NCBI GenBank assembly: GCA_030603565.1 | Contig: JAUVXM010000024.1 | Location: 1-33,672 of the forward strand | DNA length: 33,672 nucleotides | Reading direction: 5' to 3' | DNA from: Candidatus Aminicenantota bacterium | GTDB lineage: Bacteria; Acidobacteriota; Aminicenantia; Aminicenantales; Aminicenantaceae | In this document: positions 14,768 through 24,100 of the stretch, in pieces | How positions within the stretch are numbered: the stretch's first letter is position 1 | How the letters are laid out: each line of letters opens with the position of its first letter | Notes under the pieces: generated by a model | What the model was told of the DNA's origin: nothing | What the model saw: only the letters and a program-made list of their open reading frames with translations | Databases searched by the model: none | Translations under genes and position numbers: made by a program

Positions 14768-15652
14768 CTAGTTTGATTTTAGCATATCTGCCATTCTGCT
14801 TATATAGACCGGGTCAGTGCCACAGCATCCTCCGATTATTCCTGCTCCGTTTTTGATTGCTTGAGGTATATATTTTACATAGTCGTCCACAGGCTGTGAG
14901 TAAATAATTTTTCCATCTATTGAAGGCTGGGGTTGTCCCGCATTGGCCTGGGAAATAATCGGGAGGGGGGTATGTTCTCGGGCTATTTTGATCAACTCAG
15001 CCATGTCTTTGCTGTCAAGCGTACAGTTAGCACCGATAGCCGGAATTTCATATTCGGCCATTTTTTTCGCAAATTTAGAGAAATCAATGCCCATAATAGT
15101 AAAATATCCACGGGGAGTTTTATTAAAGGTCATGGTAACAAACACTGGTAGATCCGAAATTTTTTTAGCAGCACGTAATGCACAAAGGGTTTCAAAAAGG
15201 TCATATTGAGTTTCAATAAGGAGAAAATCAACTCCTCCATCTGAAAGGCCTCTAGCTTGTTCAGAATAAGCATCTTCAAATTCTTCTTCGGTATATTCTC
15301 CCTGGGGTTTTAGAAATTTTCCCGTAGGCCCCATGCTGCCGCCCACGAATTTTCCTTCAGGTTTCGTTTTTTGGGCCAATTCCGCAGCTGTCCGATTTAG
15401 TTCAAAACAGCGTTTTCCAAGCTTATAGGAAGAAAGCTTGATTTTATTTCCTCCGAAACTATTTGTCAGCACAGCATCTGAGCCGGCTTCAAAATAACTT
15501 TTATGAATTTCCTTAATAACTTCCGGTTTATCCGTATTCCAGGATTCCGGGCAGGCACCCATTGGGAAATTTTTTTTGAATAATTCAGTGCCCATACCGC
15601 CGTCAAGCAGGACTGTTCTTTTTTTTGCCAAATCTAAAATCGAAGCTTTCAT
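14768..15652 (-). CDS. Homocysteine S-methyltransferase domain protein
   Basis: The protein (294 residues) is a stand-alone homocysteine-binding barrel as in BHMT, MmuM and the first domain of MetH. Evidence is the opening LLDGGMGTELF, the PEVIKEIHKSYFEAGSD segment, TNSFGGN, and the three zinc ligands Cys210 (GANC), Cys276 and Cys277 (GGCCGT). Such proteins move a methyl group to homocysteine to make methionine; the donor may be betaine, S-methylmethionine or a corrinoid partner, and nothing nearby decides it. It converges with the methyltransferase at 13847 (58-bp gap) and diverges from queH. Confidence 0.92.
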   Translation of the reverse strand: MKASILDLAKKRTVLLDGGMGTELFKKNFPMGACPESWNTDKPEVIKEIHKSYFEAGSDAVLTNSFGGNKIKLSSYKLGKRCFELNRTAAELAQKTKPEGKFVGGSMGPTGKFLKPQGEYTEEEFEDAYSEQARGLSDGGVDFLLIETQYDLFETLCALRAAKKISDLPVFVTMTFNKTPRGYFTIMGIDFSKFAKKMAEYEIPAIGANCTLDSKDMAELIKIAREHTPLPIISQANAGQPQPSIDGKIIYSQPVDDYVKYIPQAIKNGAGIIGGCCGTDPVYISRMADMLKSN

Positions 15653-15719
15653 TATTTTTTCCTGATTTTAAACATATCATTTTTAAGTGAAGGAGTAAAA
15701 TAAGAAAATGGAGAGTTTA

Positions 15720-15736
15720 CCATTTACTATTTACAT
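15720..15736 (+). repeat. Intergenic tract, partial copy
   Basis: ccatttactatttacat shares its first 14 bases with the 18-bp tract at 10262 and 13615. It lies in the divergent gap between the homocysteine methyltransferase gene and queH. Confidence 0.5.
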
Positions 15737-15761
15737 AGTATCATTTGTATAGAGATTTTTT

Positions 15762-16307
15762 ATGAATAAATCAAAAGCAAAATTAAAAACTTTATTGCAT
15801 ATCTGCTGCGCACCCGATGCGACTGCGGTTTTTGAACGTTTAAAGCCCGAGTATGAGGTTATTGGATTTTTCCATAATCCCAATATATTTCCGGAAGCGG
15901 AATATAAAAAGCGTTTAGAGCAAGTAGAACTTATCGTCCGGAAATTAAAATTTGAACTGGTTGTACCCGGCTATGCTCCGGAAGAATGGGAGAATGCCGT
16001 AAAAGGACTGGAAGCTGAACCTGAGAAGGGAAAGCGCTGTGATGTCTGTTTCCGTTTTAATCTAGAGGCAACAGCAAAAAAAGCCATAAGCATGGGGATT
16101 CCTTTTTTTACTACGACACTTACTATTTCTCCGCATAAAAAAACTGAGATGATCTTTAAGGCCGGAAGAGATGCAGCCTTGAAATATAGCATAAAATTCC
16201 TGGAGTTCGATTTTAAAAAAAAAGACGGGTTCAAGCACAGTCTGGAATTGTCTAGAGAAATGAATCTTTACCGTCAGAGCTACTGCGGCTGCCGCTACTC
16301 AATGTAG
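15762..16307 (+). CDS. queH: Epoxyqueuosine reductase QueH
   Basis: The protein (181 residues) matches QueH (formerly DUF208), the Fe-S enzyme that carries out the last step of queuosine synthesis on tRNA in bacteria lacking QueG. The cysteine motifs are all there: HICCAP (Cys15, Cys16), RCDVCF (Cys93, Cys96) and YCGC (Cys175, Cys177), plus TTLTISPHK. In characterised QueH these cysteines hold a 4Fe-4S cluster and a nearby second metal. The gene stands alone; no other queuosine genes are in the window. Confidence 0.94.
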   Translation: MNKSKAKLKTLLHICCAPDATAVFERLKPEYEVIGFFHNPNIFPEAEYKKRLEQVELIVRKLKFELVVPGYAPEEWENAVKGLEAEPEKGKRCDVCFRFNLEATAKKAISMGIPFFTTTLTISPHKKTEMIFKAGRDAALKYSIKFLEFDFKKKDGFKHSLELSREMNLYRQSYCGCRYSM

Positions 16308-16405
16308 AGAACCCATAAACCCAAGAAGGGACCACCCCCCCCGATTTTCTTTTTTGCTTTTATCTGCGAATTTTATTTATAATAGTTAAGAAGAATAAGG
16401 ACATC

Positions 16406-17884
16406 ATGAACAAAATATATTCAAGACGTGATTTTATTAAATTGATCGGGGTCGGTACTGCTGTTATGGCAGTGCCTGCTTGTTTAGAGTTTAAATCAAA
16501 ACCTGGACCTAACATTGTATTTTTCTTAATAGACGATATGGGATGGAAGGATGCGGGCTGTTATGGCAGTAAATTTTATGAAACTCCCCATATTGACCGC
16601 CTTGCATCAGAAGGAATGCGCTTTACAGATGCATATGCTGCCTGTCCGGTCTGTTCTCCCACTCGCGCCAGTATTCTATCCGGTAAACATCCGGTCCGGG
16701 TAAATATTACAGACTGGATCCCAGGCCTGGACCCTAAAGACCGAAAACTTTTGGGGACTGAGGACCTTCACCAGCTTCCCTTATCTGAAGTTACAATTGC
16801 AGAAGCTTTTAAAGAAGTAGGTTATGCCACAGCATTTATGGGAAAATGGCATCTTGGGGACAAGGGATATTTTCCCGAACAGCAGGGATTTGAGATAAAC
16901 AAAGGCGGACACTGGGCCGGCCAGCCTGCATCCTATTTTTACCCTTACAAAAACGAGCGTAAGCGGTGGGATGTACCCGATCTTGAGGGTGGAGAAGAAG
17001 GAGAATACCTTACTGAAAGGCTTACAACTGAGTCGGTAAAGTTTATTGAGCAGAACAAAGATAAACCCTTTCTCTTATATCTTTCACACTACGCAGTGCA
17101 TACTCCGATCCAGTCTAAACCGGAGCTTGAGGAAAAATATCAGGGTAAATTGGAAAGTACTCCTAAAACAAAAGGTCCGGATTACCTTCCTGAACGCCGC
17201 AGCAATGCAAAACAGAAGCAGGATGATCCCGCTTATGCCGGCATGGTGCAGAGTGTTGATGAGAGCGTGGGCCGCATCATGCAGAAACTGGACGAACTGA
17301 AGCTTACCGAAAACACTGTAATAATTTTTATGTCGGATAACGGAGGGCTCTCCACTCTTCCCGGAGATTGGAAGTCACCCACTTCAAATATTCCTCTTAG
17401 AGCAGGGAAGGGGTGGCTCTATGAAGGAGGGATCCGAGAGCCTATGATAATTAAATGGCCGGGAGTCACTGAACCTGGTTCTATCTGCCGGGAACCGGTA
17501 ATAAGCATGGATTTTTTTCCTACAATGCTGGAGATGGCCGGACTTTCTCTGCTTCCGGAACAGCATGTGGACGGCCGAAGCCTTGTCCCTTTGCTCCGCC
17601 AAACCGGAGATCTAAAGAGAAATGAATTGTTCTGGCATTTTCCCCACTACCATGGTTCAGGCAACACCCCATCCGCAGCTATCCGGTCTGGAGATTATAA
17701 GCTTATCGAATGGTTCGAGGATGGTTCAATTGAACTTTACAATTTAAAAGATGATATTAGTGAAAAACATGATCTGGTCGCTTCCAAACCTGAAAAGGCA
17801 GATGAACTATTGAAAAAACTTAAACTTTGGCGTAAAAAAATCGGGGCTAAAATGCCGCAACGGAATATTAAAGAGAGTCTGTAA
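16406..17884 (+). CDS. Tat-exported sulfatase (formylglycine type)
   Basis: The protein (492 residues) carries a twin-arginine signal (SRRDFIK) followed by a hydrophobic stretch and VPAC (Cys26), so it may be a Tat lipoprotein. The sulfatase fold starts at NIVFFLIDDMGW, where Asp43 and Asp44 bind calcium. Cys83 in CSPTR is the residue converted to formylglycine. GKWHLG, a later MSDNGG metal motif, and the C-terminal YKLIEW and ELYNLKDD segments are all in place. Related enzymes remove sulfate from polysaccharides or glycosaminoglycans; the substrate is not evident. The 3' end overlaps the convergent gamma-glutamyltransferase gene by 17 bp. Confidence 0.95.
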   Translation: MNKIYSRRDFIKLIGVGTAVMAVPACLEFKSKPGPNIVFFLIDDMGWKDAGCYGSKFYETPHIDRLASEGMRFTDAYAACPVCSPTRASILSGKHPVRVNITDWIPGLDPKDRKLLGTEDLHQLPLSEVTIAEAFKEVGYATAFMGKWHLGDKGYFPEQQGFEINKGGHWAGQPASYFYPYKNERKRWDVPDLEGGEEGEYLTERLTTESVKFIEQNKDKPFLLYLSHYAVHTPIQSKPELEEKYQGKLESTPKTKGPDYLPERRSNAKQKQDDPAYAGMVQSVDESVGRIMQKLDELKLTENTVIIFMSDNGGLSTLPGDWKSPTSNIPLRAGKGWLYEGGIREPMIIKWPGVTEPGSICREPVISMDFFPTMLEMAGLSLLPEQHVDGRSLVPLLRQTGDLKRNELFWHFPHYHGSGNTPSAAIRSGDYKLIEWFEDGSIELYNLKDDISEKHDLVASKPEKADELLKKLKLWRKKIGAKMPQRNIKESL

Positions 17885-19562
17885 TCCCAGCTGCTTTTCC
17901 CTCGCCACGAGGATCCGTTCCGCCAAAAAACTTGAAAGGATTCCCTTCAGAATCGTATTCAATAGCAAGTCCATGGGCATTACCGATCCCTTCAGGCTTT
18001 TTTAATACCCTAAGCTTATGGCCGATTGATTTAAGTTTATTTAACACTTTTTTATTTATCCCTTCTTCTACCAGAAGCAAGTCCGGCTCTATAAAGCTTA
18101 CTCTGGGTACGGCAATTGCTGCCTGAATATTCATTTTAAAATCTATTAGATTCATAACTATTTGGGGTACTGTCTGGCCTATGGTGTGTCCCCCGGGTGT
18201 TCCGACCGCCACCCATGGCTTTCCCTCCCGCATGATTATGTAAGGGCAATCACCGGAAAGTTTTCTCTGCCCTGCATGGGCATCCATAGGGTTTCCCTTG
18301 GGCTCAAAATTGCAGTAAGCAAGTGAATTATTAAGCCAGATACCGGTGTCTTCCGGCATGATACGGCTTCCAAAAGCATTCCCGAGGGTTTGAGTCGCAC
18401 AAACTATATTTCCCCATCTATCTGCTGCCACAAAATGGGTTGTATTTATCCCTTGATGCATTTCATTTTTTGGAGGCTCAAATGGTTTTGCTTTGTCCAT
18501 ATTTATTTTAGCAGTTTCCTCTTCCCAATAGTTTTCGGAAAGAAGTTTGTCCAGGGGAGGAGGGTCTATTTCAGGATCACCGGCATATTTAAGGCGGCAC
18601 CAGAAAGCATGTTTTGTAACTTCCGCAAAACGGTGAAGATAAGCTGTTGTATTGTGCCCCAATTCAGCGGCATCAAATCGGCTCATCATACCCAGGCGTA
18701 TTAGCGATGGAAATGCTGTAGCTGGGGGGGAGGCAGTATAGACCTCACAATCTCTATATGTGATATGAATAGGCTTCCACCATTCAGCCCGGTCTGCAAT
18801 CAAGTCATCTAAGGAGAGAAATCCGCTGGATTTTATCATTTCTGTTTCAATAGCCTGGCCGATCTTACCACCGTATACTGCTTTTGCCCCTTTATCTGCA
18901 ATTTGTTTCAAAGAGCCTGCCAGGTCTTTTTGCACTAGCAAACTGCCTGCTTTCAAAGGATTGCCGTCCTGACCGTAAAATCCCATGGCATATTCAGGGA
19001 AAGAGTTAAAAGCAGATTTGATCATACGGGCAGTTCCTTTGCTGATAACAAATCCATCTTGGGCTATTTTTATTGCTGATTCGAATAATTCATCCCATTC
19101 TAATTTTCCATATTCCTTTGACATCGCTTCCCAAGCGTTTACATTTCCAGGGGTTGAAACAGCTTTTGCACCCCGCCGGTTTTTCAGATAATCCGGATTG
19201 GGCTTGCGAAAGACATCAGAATACAAGGCTTGGGGAATCCTCCCGGAAGAGTCGAGAAAACGGATCTTTTCCTTTTCTGCATCATAAATAAGGATAGTTC
19301 CATAACCGCCGATGCCGGACATCATAGGCTCCACTACATTAAGGGCTGCGGCTATAGCTACAGCTGCATCAAAGGCATTACCGCCCTTTTTTAGGATTTT
19401 TGTGCCTGCTTCTGTGGCGAGAGGGTGGGCAGTGCTTACCATTCCCTGTCCGGATATAGAAGGTAATTGCTTTGTTTTTTTTATGAGGTTAGATGTTTCT
19501 GTTTGTCCTGTGCAGCCCATAAAAAGCAAAAATGTAAAGATTAGAGCATATTTTAACCACAT
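17868..19562 (-). CDS. Gamma-glutamyltransferase family lipoprotein
   Basis: The protein (564 residues) begins with a lipoprotein signal ending in LFMGC (Cys17). The family start AGTKILKKGGNAFDAAVA and the SGIGGYG loop are clear. The self-cleavage and catalytic threonine is Thr374 in NTTHF, which would split the chain into about 373- and 191-residue subunits. Enzymes of this group cleave gamma-glutamyl bonds of glutathione or related amides outside the cytoplasm. The loop usually reading PPSSGG here reads PPATAF, so substrate preference may differ from classical GGT. A ggagga ribosome site precedes the ATG. It converges with the sulfatase, sharing 17 bp. Confidence 0.92.
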   Translation of the reverse strand: MWLKYALIFTFLLFMGCTGQTETSNLIKKTKQLPSISGQGMVSTAHPLATEAGTKILKKGGNAFDAAVAIAAALNVVEPMMSGIGGYGTILIYDAEKEKIRFLDSSGRIPQALYSDVFRKPNPDYLKNRRGAKAVSTPGNVNAWEAMSKEYGKLEWDELFESAIKIAQDGFVISKGTARMIKSAFNSFPEYAMGFYGQDGNPLKAGSLLVQKDLAGSLKQIADKGAKAVYGGKIGQAIETEMIKSSGFLSLDDLIADRAEWWKPIHITYRDCEVYTASPPATAFPSLIRLGMMSRFDAAELGHNTTAYLHRFAEVTKHAFWCRLKYAGDPEIDPPPLDKLLSENYWEEETAKINMDKAKPFEPPKNEMHQGINTTHFVAADRWGNIVCATQTLGNAFGSRIMPEDTGIWLNNSLAYCNFEPKGNPMDAHAGQRKLSGDCPYIIMREGKPWVAVGTPGGHTIGQTVPQIVMNLIDFKMNIQAAIAVPRVSFIEPDLLLVEEGINKKVLNKLKSIGHKLRVLKKPEGIGNAHGLAIEYDSEGNPFKFFGGTDPRGEGKAAGITDSL

Positions 19563-19832
19563 GATTCCTCCAGATACTTGAACAATATTATATCTGATAT
19601 TAAAAGGTCAATAGGGAATAATGACTGGAGTTCCCCATTTTTTCTAAGCTTTTGAGCCCTAAGCAAGAATCAGGTCAGTTGATCCGAAAACACGCGAATT
19701 TTCCCCAGCGTGGAAAATCCCTGTCTTTCGTAGGGACTTACCCGTATCAAGGCTTTACATCTCCTGCAAGTTTAAAAAATTGGGGGAAATCAAGTTATTA
19801 GATTTTACTTTGATTTTAAGAGAGGATTTAAT
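19563..19832. other. Divergent intergenic region with two small hairpins
   Basis: Between the divergent gamma-glutamyltransferase and BNR-repeat genes I see two adjacent hairpins: attttcc-ccagcgt-ggaaaat (19698-19718) and tccct-9 nt-aggga (19718-19736). The stretch 19660-19770 is more GC-rich than its flanks and may be a decayed repeat or insertion-sequence end, but I cannot name it. Confidence 0.45.
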
Positions 19833-22800
19833 ATGATTAAAAAAAACTATAAAAATTTAATTAAAGGGAGTCTATCCATGAAAAACCGGCTTAAAAAACT
19901 AACCGTATTTATTTTGGGAGCAGCAGGAGTTATCCTCCTGTTTTGCGGGATCTCTTCTGCTGAGGACAAAAATGTGACTATTGATCCTGTACTTTATAAA
20001 AATTTAAAGTACAGGTTTGTAGGCCCCACTCGGGGAGGGCGGGTAACTGCTGTCACTGGAATCCCTGATACTCCCTTGATATATTATATGGGCTCTACAG
20101 GTGGAGGAGTCTGGAAGACTATAGATGGAGGAATTACTTGGAATAATGTTTCCGATGGGTTTTTTAAAGTAGGCTCTATCGGTTCTGTTGAGGTTGCCCC
20201 TTCAGACTCAAATGTGGTTTATGTTGGTACCGGCTCAGCCAGTCCCAGGGGAAATATATCCACTGGCAGAGGAATTTATAAATCCACAGATGCTGGTAAG
20301 ACCTGGAAGCTGATGGGCCTGGATACTGAAGCTCAGATCGGGAAAATCCAAATCCACCCCGGCAATCCTGACCTTGTTTATGCGGCTGTGCTGGGAAATA
20401 TATTCGGCCCCAACCCTGAAAGAGGTGTTTACCGTTCCGGGGATGGAGGCAAGAATTGGGAAAAAGTACTTTTTGTAAATGAAAAAACAGGCTGTATTGA
20501 TCTGGTTATGGATTCTACAAATCCCCGCATCATCTATGCCGGGCTGTGGCAGGCAGAAAGAAAACCCTGGACTATTGTTGATGGGGGAGAAGACGGGGGT
20601 GTGTATAAAACCACAGATGGAGGAGACACCTGGAAGCAGCTTAAAGGCGGGCTTCCGACCGGAGTTGTAGGGCGTGTAGGTGTGGCTGTTTCTCCTGTTA
20701 ATCCTGAAAGAGTTTGGGTCATCCAGGAATCTTATGATGAGAAAAAAGGTGGACTATTTATGTCAGAAGATGCCGGAAAAAACTGGAAGAGAGTAAACCG
20801 GGACCACAACTTCCGTCAGCGGGCCTGGTATTATTCCAGGATATTTGCCGATCCAAAAGATGAACACACAGTTTATCTTTTAAACACAGGGTTTTACAAA
20901 TCTTTTAATGACGGCAAAGAATTTGAAAGAATCCGCAATCCCCATGGGGATAATCACTGCCTCTGGATAAATCCCAAAAACCCGGATATTATGATCCAGA
21001 GCAATGACGGGGGTGCAAATGTGTCCTTTAATGGTGGAAAATCCTGGTCCATTCAGATGAATCAGCCCACAGCAGAGATATACCGGGTGACAGTTGATAA
21101 TCAATTCCCTTACAGGGTATATGGAGACCAGCAGGATAACTCCTCAATATCTATTTCCAGCCAGGGGAGACCGAGTCAACCTTTTTATTCAGTAGGCGGA
21201 GGCGAAAGTGGACATATTGCCGTAGATCCAAGAAATCCGGATGTGATCTATGCCGGGAATTATATAGGGATCTTAACCCGCCTTGACAGGAAAAACGGAC
21301 ATGAAAAAGGAATTAATGCTTATCCTGAATTGCATGATGGGATTGCCGGACGTGATCTTAAATACAGGTTTCAATGGAATTTTCCCATCAGGTTTTCTCC
21401 CCATGACCCGAAGGTTCTATATATAACCTCTAATTATGTCCACAGATCCACAGACGAGGGCCAGACCTGGAAGGTCATAAGCCCTGACCTGACTCAAAAC
21501 ATCGATGCCTACCTTGGACGGGCCGGCGGCCCCGTACAGCATGATTGTACGGGAGTGGAAACGTACTGCACCATTTTTGCTTTTGAGGAATCAACGCTTG
21601 AAAAGGGAGTGTTTTGGGCTGGTTCGGATGACGGTTTAGTCCATGTCTCACGAGATGACGGAAAAAATTGGGAAAACATTACTCCCAAAAATATGCCTAA
21701 AGAAGGAACTGTAAATATGTTTGACATTTCCGTCAAATATCCGGGGCGGGTGTTTATGGCAGTTTATAAATACCGGGACAATGATTTTAATCCCTATATT
21801 TTCAGGACGGAAAATTATGGAAAATCCTGGGACCTGCTTACAGACGGAAGCAGCGGCATCCCGGTGGATTATTTTGTAAGGGCAGTGCGGGAAGACCCTG
21901 ACCGGAAGGGGCTACTCTATGCCGGGACTGAATTCGGGATGTTTATCTCTTTTGATGATGGTAAGCACTGGCAGAAATTTCAGCTTAATCTGCCCATCAC
22001 TCCCATAACCGACATGCTGGTCTACCAAAACGACTTGATTGTTTCCACCCAGGGAAGAGCATTCTGGATTTTGGATGACATCTCCCTTCTTCATCAGCTC
22101 AAAAAAGAGCAGGCAGGGAAAAATGCTGTTTTGTTTAAACCGGAAAATACTTACAGGACTCAGGTGCGGGGGACACTTTCCCAGCTCTCTGTGTATTTCT
22201 ATTTGGGAGAAAAGCCAGAAAAAATTGATTCTGTCAAAGTCGAAATACTTGACCAAGAGGATAAAGTTATTTATACATTTGAAAAAATCAAAGCTGAAAA
22301 AGGATTAAACAATCTTACCTGGAATTTAACATACAAAGCACCAGAAAAGATCAAAGAAGCAGTGCTCTCACTAAGTTATTACAGAGGCCCTAAAGCCGTG
22401 CCTGGAATATATAAGGTAAGGCTTACAAAAGGAGAAAACAGTCAAATACAGAGTTTTGAGGTATTAAAAGACCCCAGGTGGAAGAAAATATCAGTTAATG
22501 ACCTGCAGGAGCAATTTGACCTTCAGGTCAAAGCAGGAGAAAAGTTTGCTTTAAGCCACAAACTCATCAAAAAAGTACGGGATATAAGAGAACAGGTCAA
22601 AAATATCTCCTCCCGGGCTGGAAAAGCAGGTTTCAGTAAAGACATTAAGACCGCTGCTGAAAAACTCGTAAAAAAGCTTGATTCTCTGGAGGAGGACCTT
22701 ATTCAGACCAAAAATGAAAGCAGCCAGGACCCCATTAATTATCAGGTCAAACTGGACAACCAGCTTGCTTATCTATATTCAGCTGTCCATTCCCAGGACT

Positions 22801-22958
22801 CAAAGCCCACCCAGGCTATATATGACAGATTTAAAGATTTAAACGAACAGCTTACCAAAGCTGAGATGATTTTTAAGGGTCTGGTTGAAAATGAAATAAA
22901 GGATTTTGAAAAGCTGCTTGCAGAAAACGATATACCCAGAATCATAATTAATAAATGA
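19833..22958 (+). CDS. Exported sortilin/VPS10-like BNR (Asp-box) repeat protein
   Basis: The protein is 1041 residues from ATG 19833, or 1026 from ATG 19878. The shorter form gives a standard signal peptide (MKNRLKKL, hydrophobic core, SSA cleavage), and both starts have ribosome sites (gagagg; gggag). After RFVGPTRGGRVTAV, about ten Asp-box motifs follow (TIDGGITW, STDAGKTW, SGDGGKNW, TTDGGDTW, SEDAGKNW, STDEGQTW, SRDDGKNW, FDDGKHW), each closing a blade of one or two beta-propellers. Residues about 780-1040 are a beta domain and a Lys/Glu-rich helical tail. Relatives are annotated glycosyl hydrolase or sortilin-like, but sialidase catalytic residues are not evident; binding or secretion-linked roles are possible. 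Confidence 0.85.
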   Translation: MIKKNYKNLIKGSLSMKNRLKKLTVFILGAAGVILLFCGISSAEDKNVTIDPVLYKNLKYRFVGPTRGGRVTAVTGIPDTPLIYYMGSTGGGVWKTIDGGITWNNVSDGFFKVGSIGSVEVAPSDSNVVYVGTGSASPRGNISTGRGIYKSTDAGKTWKLMGLDTEAQIGKIQIHPGNPDLVYAAVLGNIFGPNPERGVYRSGDGGKNWEKVLFVNEKTGCIDLVMDSTNPRIIYAGLWQAERKPWTIVDGGEDGGVYKTTDGGDTWKQLKGGLPTGVVGRVGVAVSPVNPERVWVIQESYDEKKGGLFMSEDAGKNWKRVNRDHNFRQRAWYYSRIFADPKDEHTVYLLNTGFYKSFNDGKEFERIRNPHGDNHCLWINPKNPDIMIQSNDGGANVSFNGGKSWSIQMNQPTAEIYRVTVDNQFPYRVYGDQQDNSSISISSQGRPSQPFYSVGGGESGHIAVDPRNPDVIYAGNYIGILTRLDRKNGHEKGINAYPELHDGIAGRDLKYRFQWNFPIRFSPHDPKVLYITSNYVHRSTDEGQTWKVISPDLTQNIDAYLGRAGGPVQHDCTGVETYCTIFAFEESTLEKGVFWAGSDDGLVHVSRDDGKNWENITPKNMPKEGTVNMFDISVKYPGRVFMAVYKYRDNDFNPYIFRTENYGKSWDLLTDGSSGIPVDYFVRAVREDPDRKGLLYAGTEFGMFISFDDGKHWQKFQLNLPITPITDMLVYQNDLIVSTQGRAFWILDDISLLHQLKKEQAGKNAVLFKPENTYRTQVRGTLSQLSVYFYLGEKPEKIDSVKVEILDQEDKVIYTFEKIKAEKGLNNLTWNLTYKAPEKIKEAVLSLSYYRGPKAVPGIYKVRLTKGENSQIQSFEVLKDPRWKKISVNDLQEQFDLQVKAGEKFALSHKLIKKVRDIREQVKNISSRAGKAGFSKDIKTAAEKLVKKLDSLEEDLIQTKNESSQDPINYQVKLDNQLAYLYSAVHSQDSKPTQAIYDRFKDLNEQLTKAEMIFKGLVENEIKDFEKLLAENDIPRIIINK

Positions 22959-23076
22959 ATAGATCAGGGCAAATATGGTATTGGCATTCGGCGCATTCGG
23001 GGGACATCATACTGCTGTATAAAGTCAGTATTGCCCATTGACCTTCCTGTGTACCCCGAATAGGAATACGGAAAAA

Positions 23077-23105
23077 TTGACTTACTATATTTCCTTTGAT
23101 ATATA
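23077..23105 (+). promoter_or_regulatory. Promoter of the GDP-sugar cluster
   Basis: TTGACT (23077-23082), a 17-bp spacer and TATATA (23100-23105; TATAAT is 2 bp further) form a good promoter. An aaggag ribosome site (23126-23131) and the ATG at 23138 follow. It is the only clear promoter before the four-gene run. Confidence 0.65.
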
Positions 23106-23137
23106 ATTCTATTCAACCAAATGGGAAGGAGAAGTAC

Positions 23138-24097
23138 ATGAAAAAAGCGTTGGTTTGTGGGGCAGGAGGATTTATCGGGAGCCATCTGGTCAAAAGATTG
23201 AAAAAGGATGGATACTGGGTGCGGGGAGTGGACCAAAAAAAACCTGAATTTTCAGAAACTGCGGCGGACGATTTCCTCCTGCTTGATTTGCGTGAACAGA
23301 AAAACGGTGAAAAAGCTGTCTCAACTTCAGATGGAAGAGGATTTGATGAAGTATATCAACTGGCGGCTGACATGGGGGGGATGGGCTTTATCCATTCTGC
23401 CGAATGTGAGATTATGCGTAACAGTGCTCTTATAAATATCCATATGATCCATACAAGTGCAAAGGCTGGGGTGAAAAAATACTTCTTTTCCTCCTCAGCC
23501 TGTGTATACCGGGATATGGACCCGGATGAGCCGGAACTTTCGGAAGAAGAAGCATATCCGGCCCAGCCTGATAATGAATACGGCTGGGAGAAACTCTATG
23601 CTGAACGAATGGCAATGGCGTACGGCCGCCTCTATGGCATGAAGATAAGGCTTGCCCGTTTTCAAAACACCTACGGTCCTGAAGGTACCTGGCGCGGCGG
23701 CAGAGAAAAAGCACCGGCAGCCCTTTCGCGTAAGATCGCAGAAGCTGAGGACGGCGGTACTATAGAGATCTGGGGAGACGGCAGCGCTATGCGGGCATAT
23801 ACCTACATTGATGATTTGCTTGACGGCATAATCCTTCTTATGAAATCCGACCTAAAAAACGGTGTCAATATCGGCCGGCGTCAATATGTTTCTGTTATAG
23901 AATTGGTTAAGACGATATCTGAGGTTGCCGAAAAAAAGATCAATATTAAACATATAGAAGGCCCGGTGGGAGTAAAAGCAAGAAACTTTCGAAATGATCT
24001 TATAAAATCCATCGGCTGGAAGTCCAGATATTCTCTCCGTGCCGGGATAGCAAAAACATATCCTTGGGTAAAAGCTCAAGTAGAAGGCAAGAAATAG
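23138..24097 (+). CDS. GDP-mannose 3,5-epimerase-like sugar-nucleotide epimerase
   Basis: This extended short-chain dehydrogenase (319 residues) has the NAD loop GAGGFIGSH near the start. It closely follows GDP-mannose 3,5-epimerase (GME): AADMGGMGFI, SSSACVY with Cys122, YGWEKLY with Tyr148 and Lys152, GTWRGGREKAPAA with Lys191, and AYTYIDD. In plant GME the equivalent Cys and Lys are the acid/base pair, and the Tyr/Lys spacing is the same here. GME turns GDP-D-mannose into GDP-L-galactose and GDP-L-gulose. I start at ATG 23138, after aaggag, because the earlier in-frame ATG (23096) sits inside the promoter. Only 3 bp separate it from the fucokinase/guanylyltransferase gene. Related bacterial epimerases act on other GDP sugars, so the product is inference. 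Confidence 0.85.
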   Translation: MKKALVCGAGGFIGSHLVKRLKKDGYWVRGVDQKKPEFSETAADDFLLLDLREQKNGEKAVSTSDGRGFDEVYQLAADMGGMGFIHSAECEIMRNSALINIHMIHTSAKAGVKKYFFSSSACVYRDMDPDEPELSEEEAYPAQPDNEYGWEKLYAERMAMAYGRLYGMKIRLARFQNTYGPEGTWRGGREKAPAALSRKIAEAEDGGTIEIWGDGSAMRAYTYIDDLLDGIILLMKSDLKNGVNIGRRQYVSVIELVKTISEVAEKKINIKHIEGPVGVKARNFRNDLIKSIGWKSRYSLRAGIAKTYPWVKAQVEGKK

Positions 24098-24100
24098 AAG

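Noticed and set aside
23096-23137. Earlier ATG for the GDP-mannose epimerase-like gene
   Set aside because: It overlaps the -10 box; the later ATG has an aaggag site and starts directly with the conserved NAD-binding fold.
22964-23236. Minus-strand frame of 90 residues overlapping the epimerase start
   Set aside because: No ribosome site, no recognisable features, and it shadows the promoter and coding start of the plus-strand gene.
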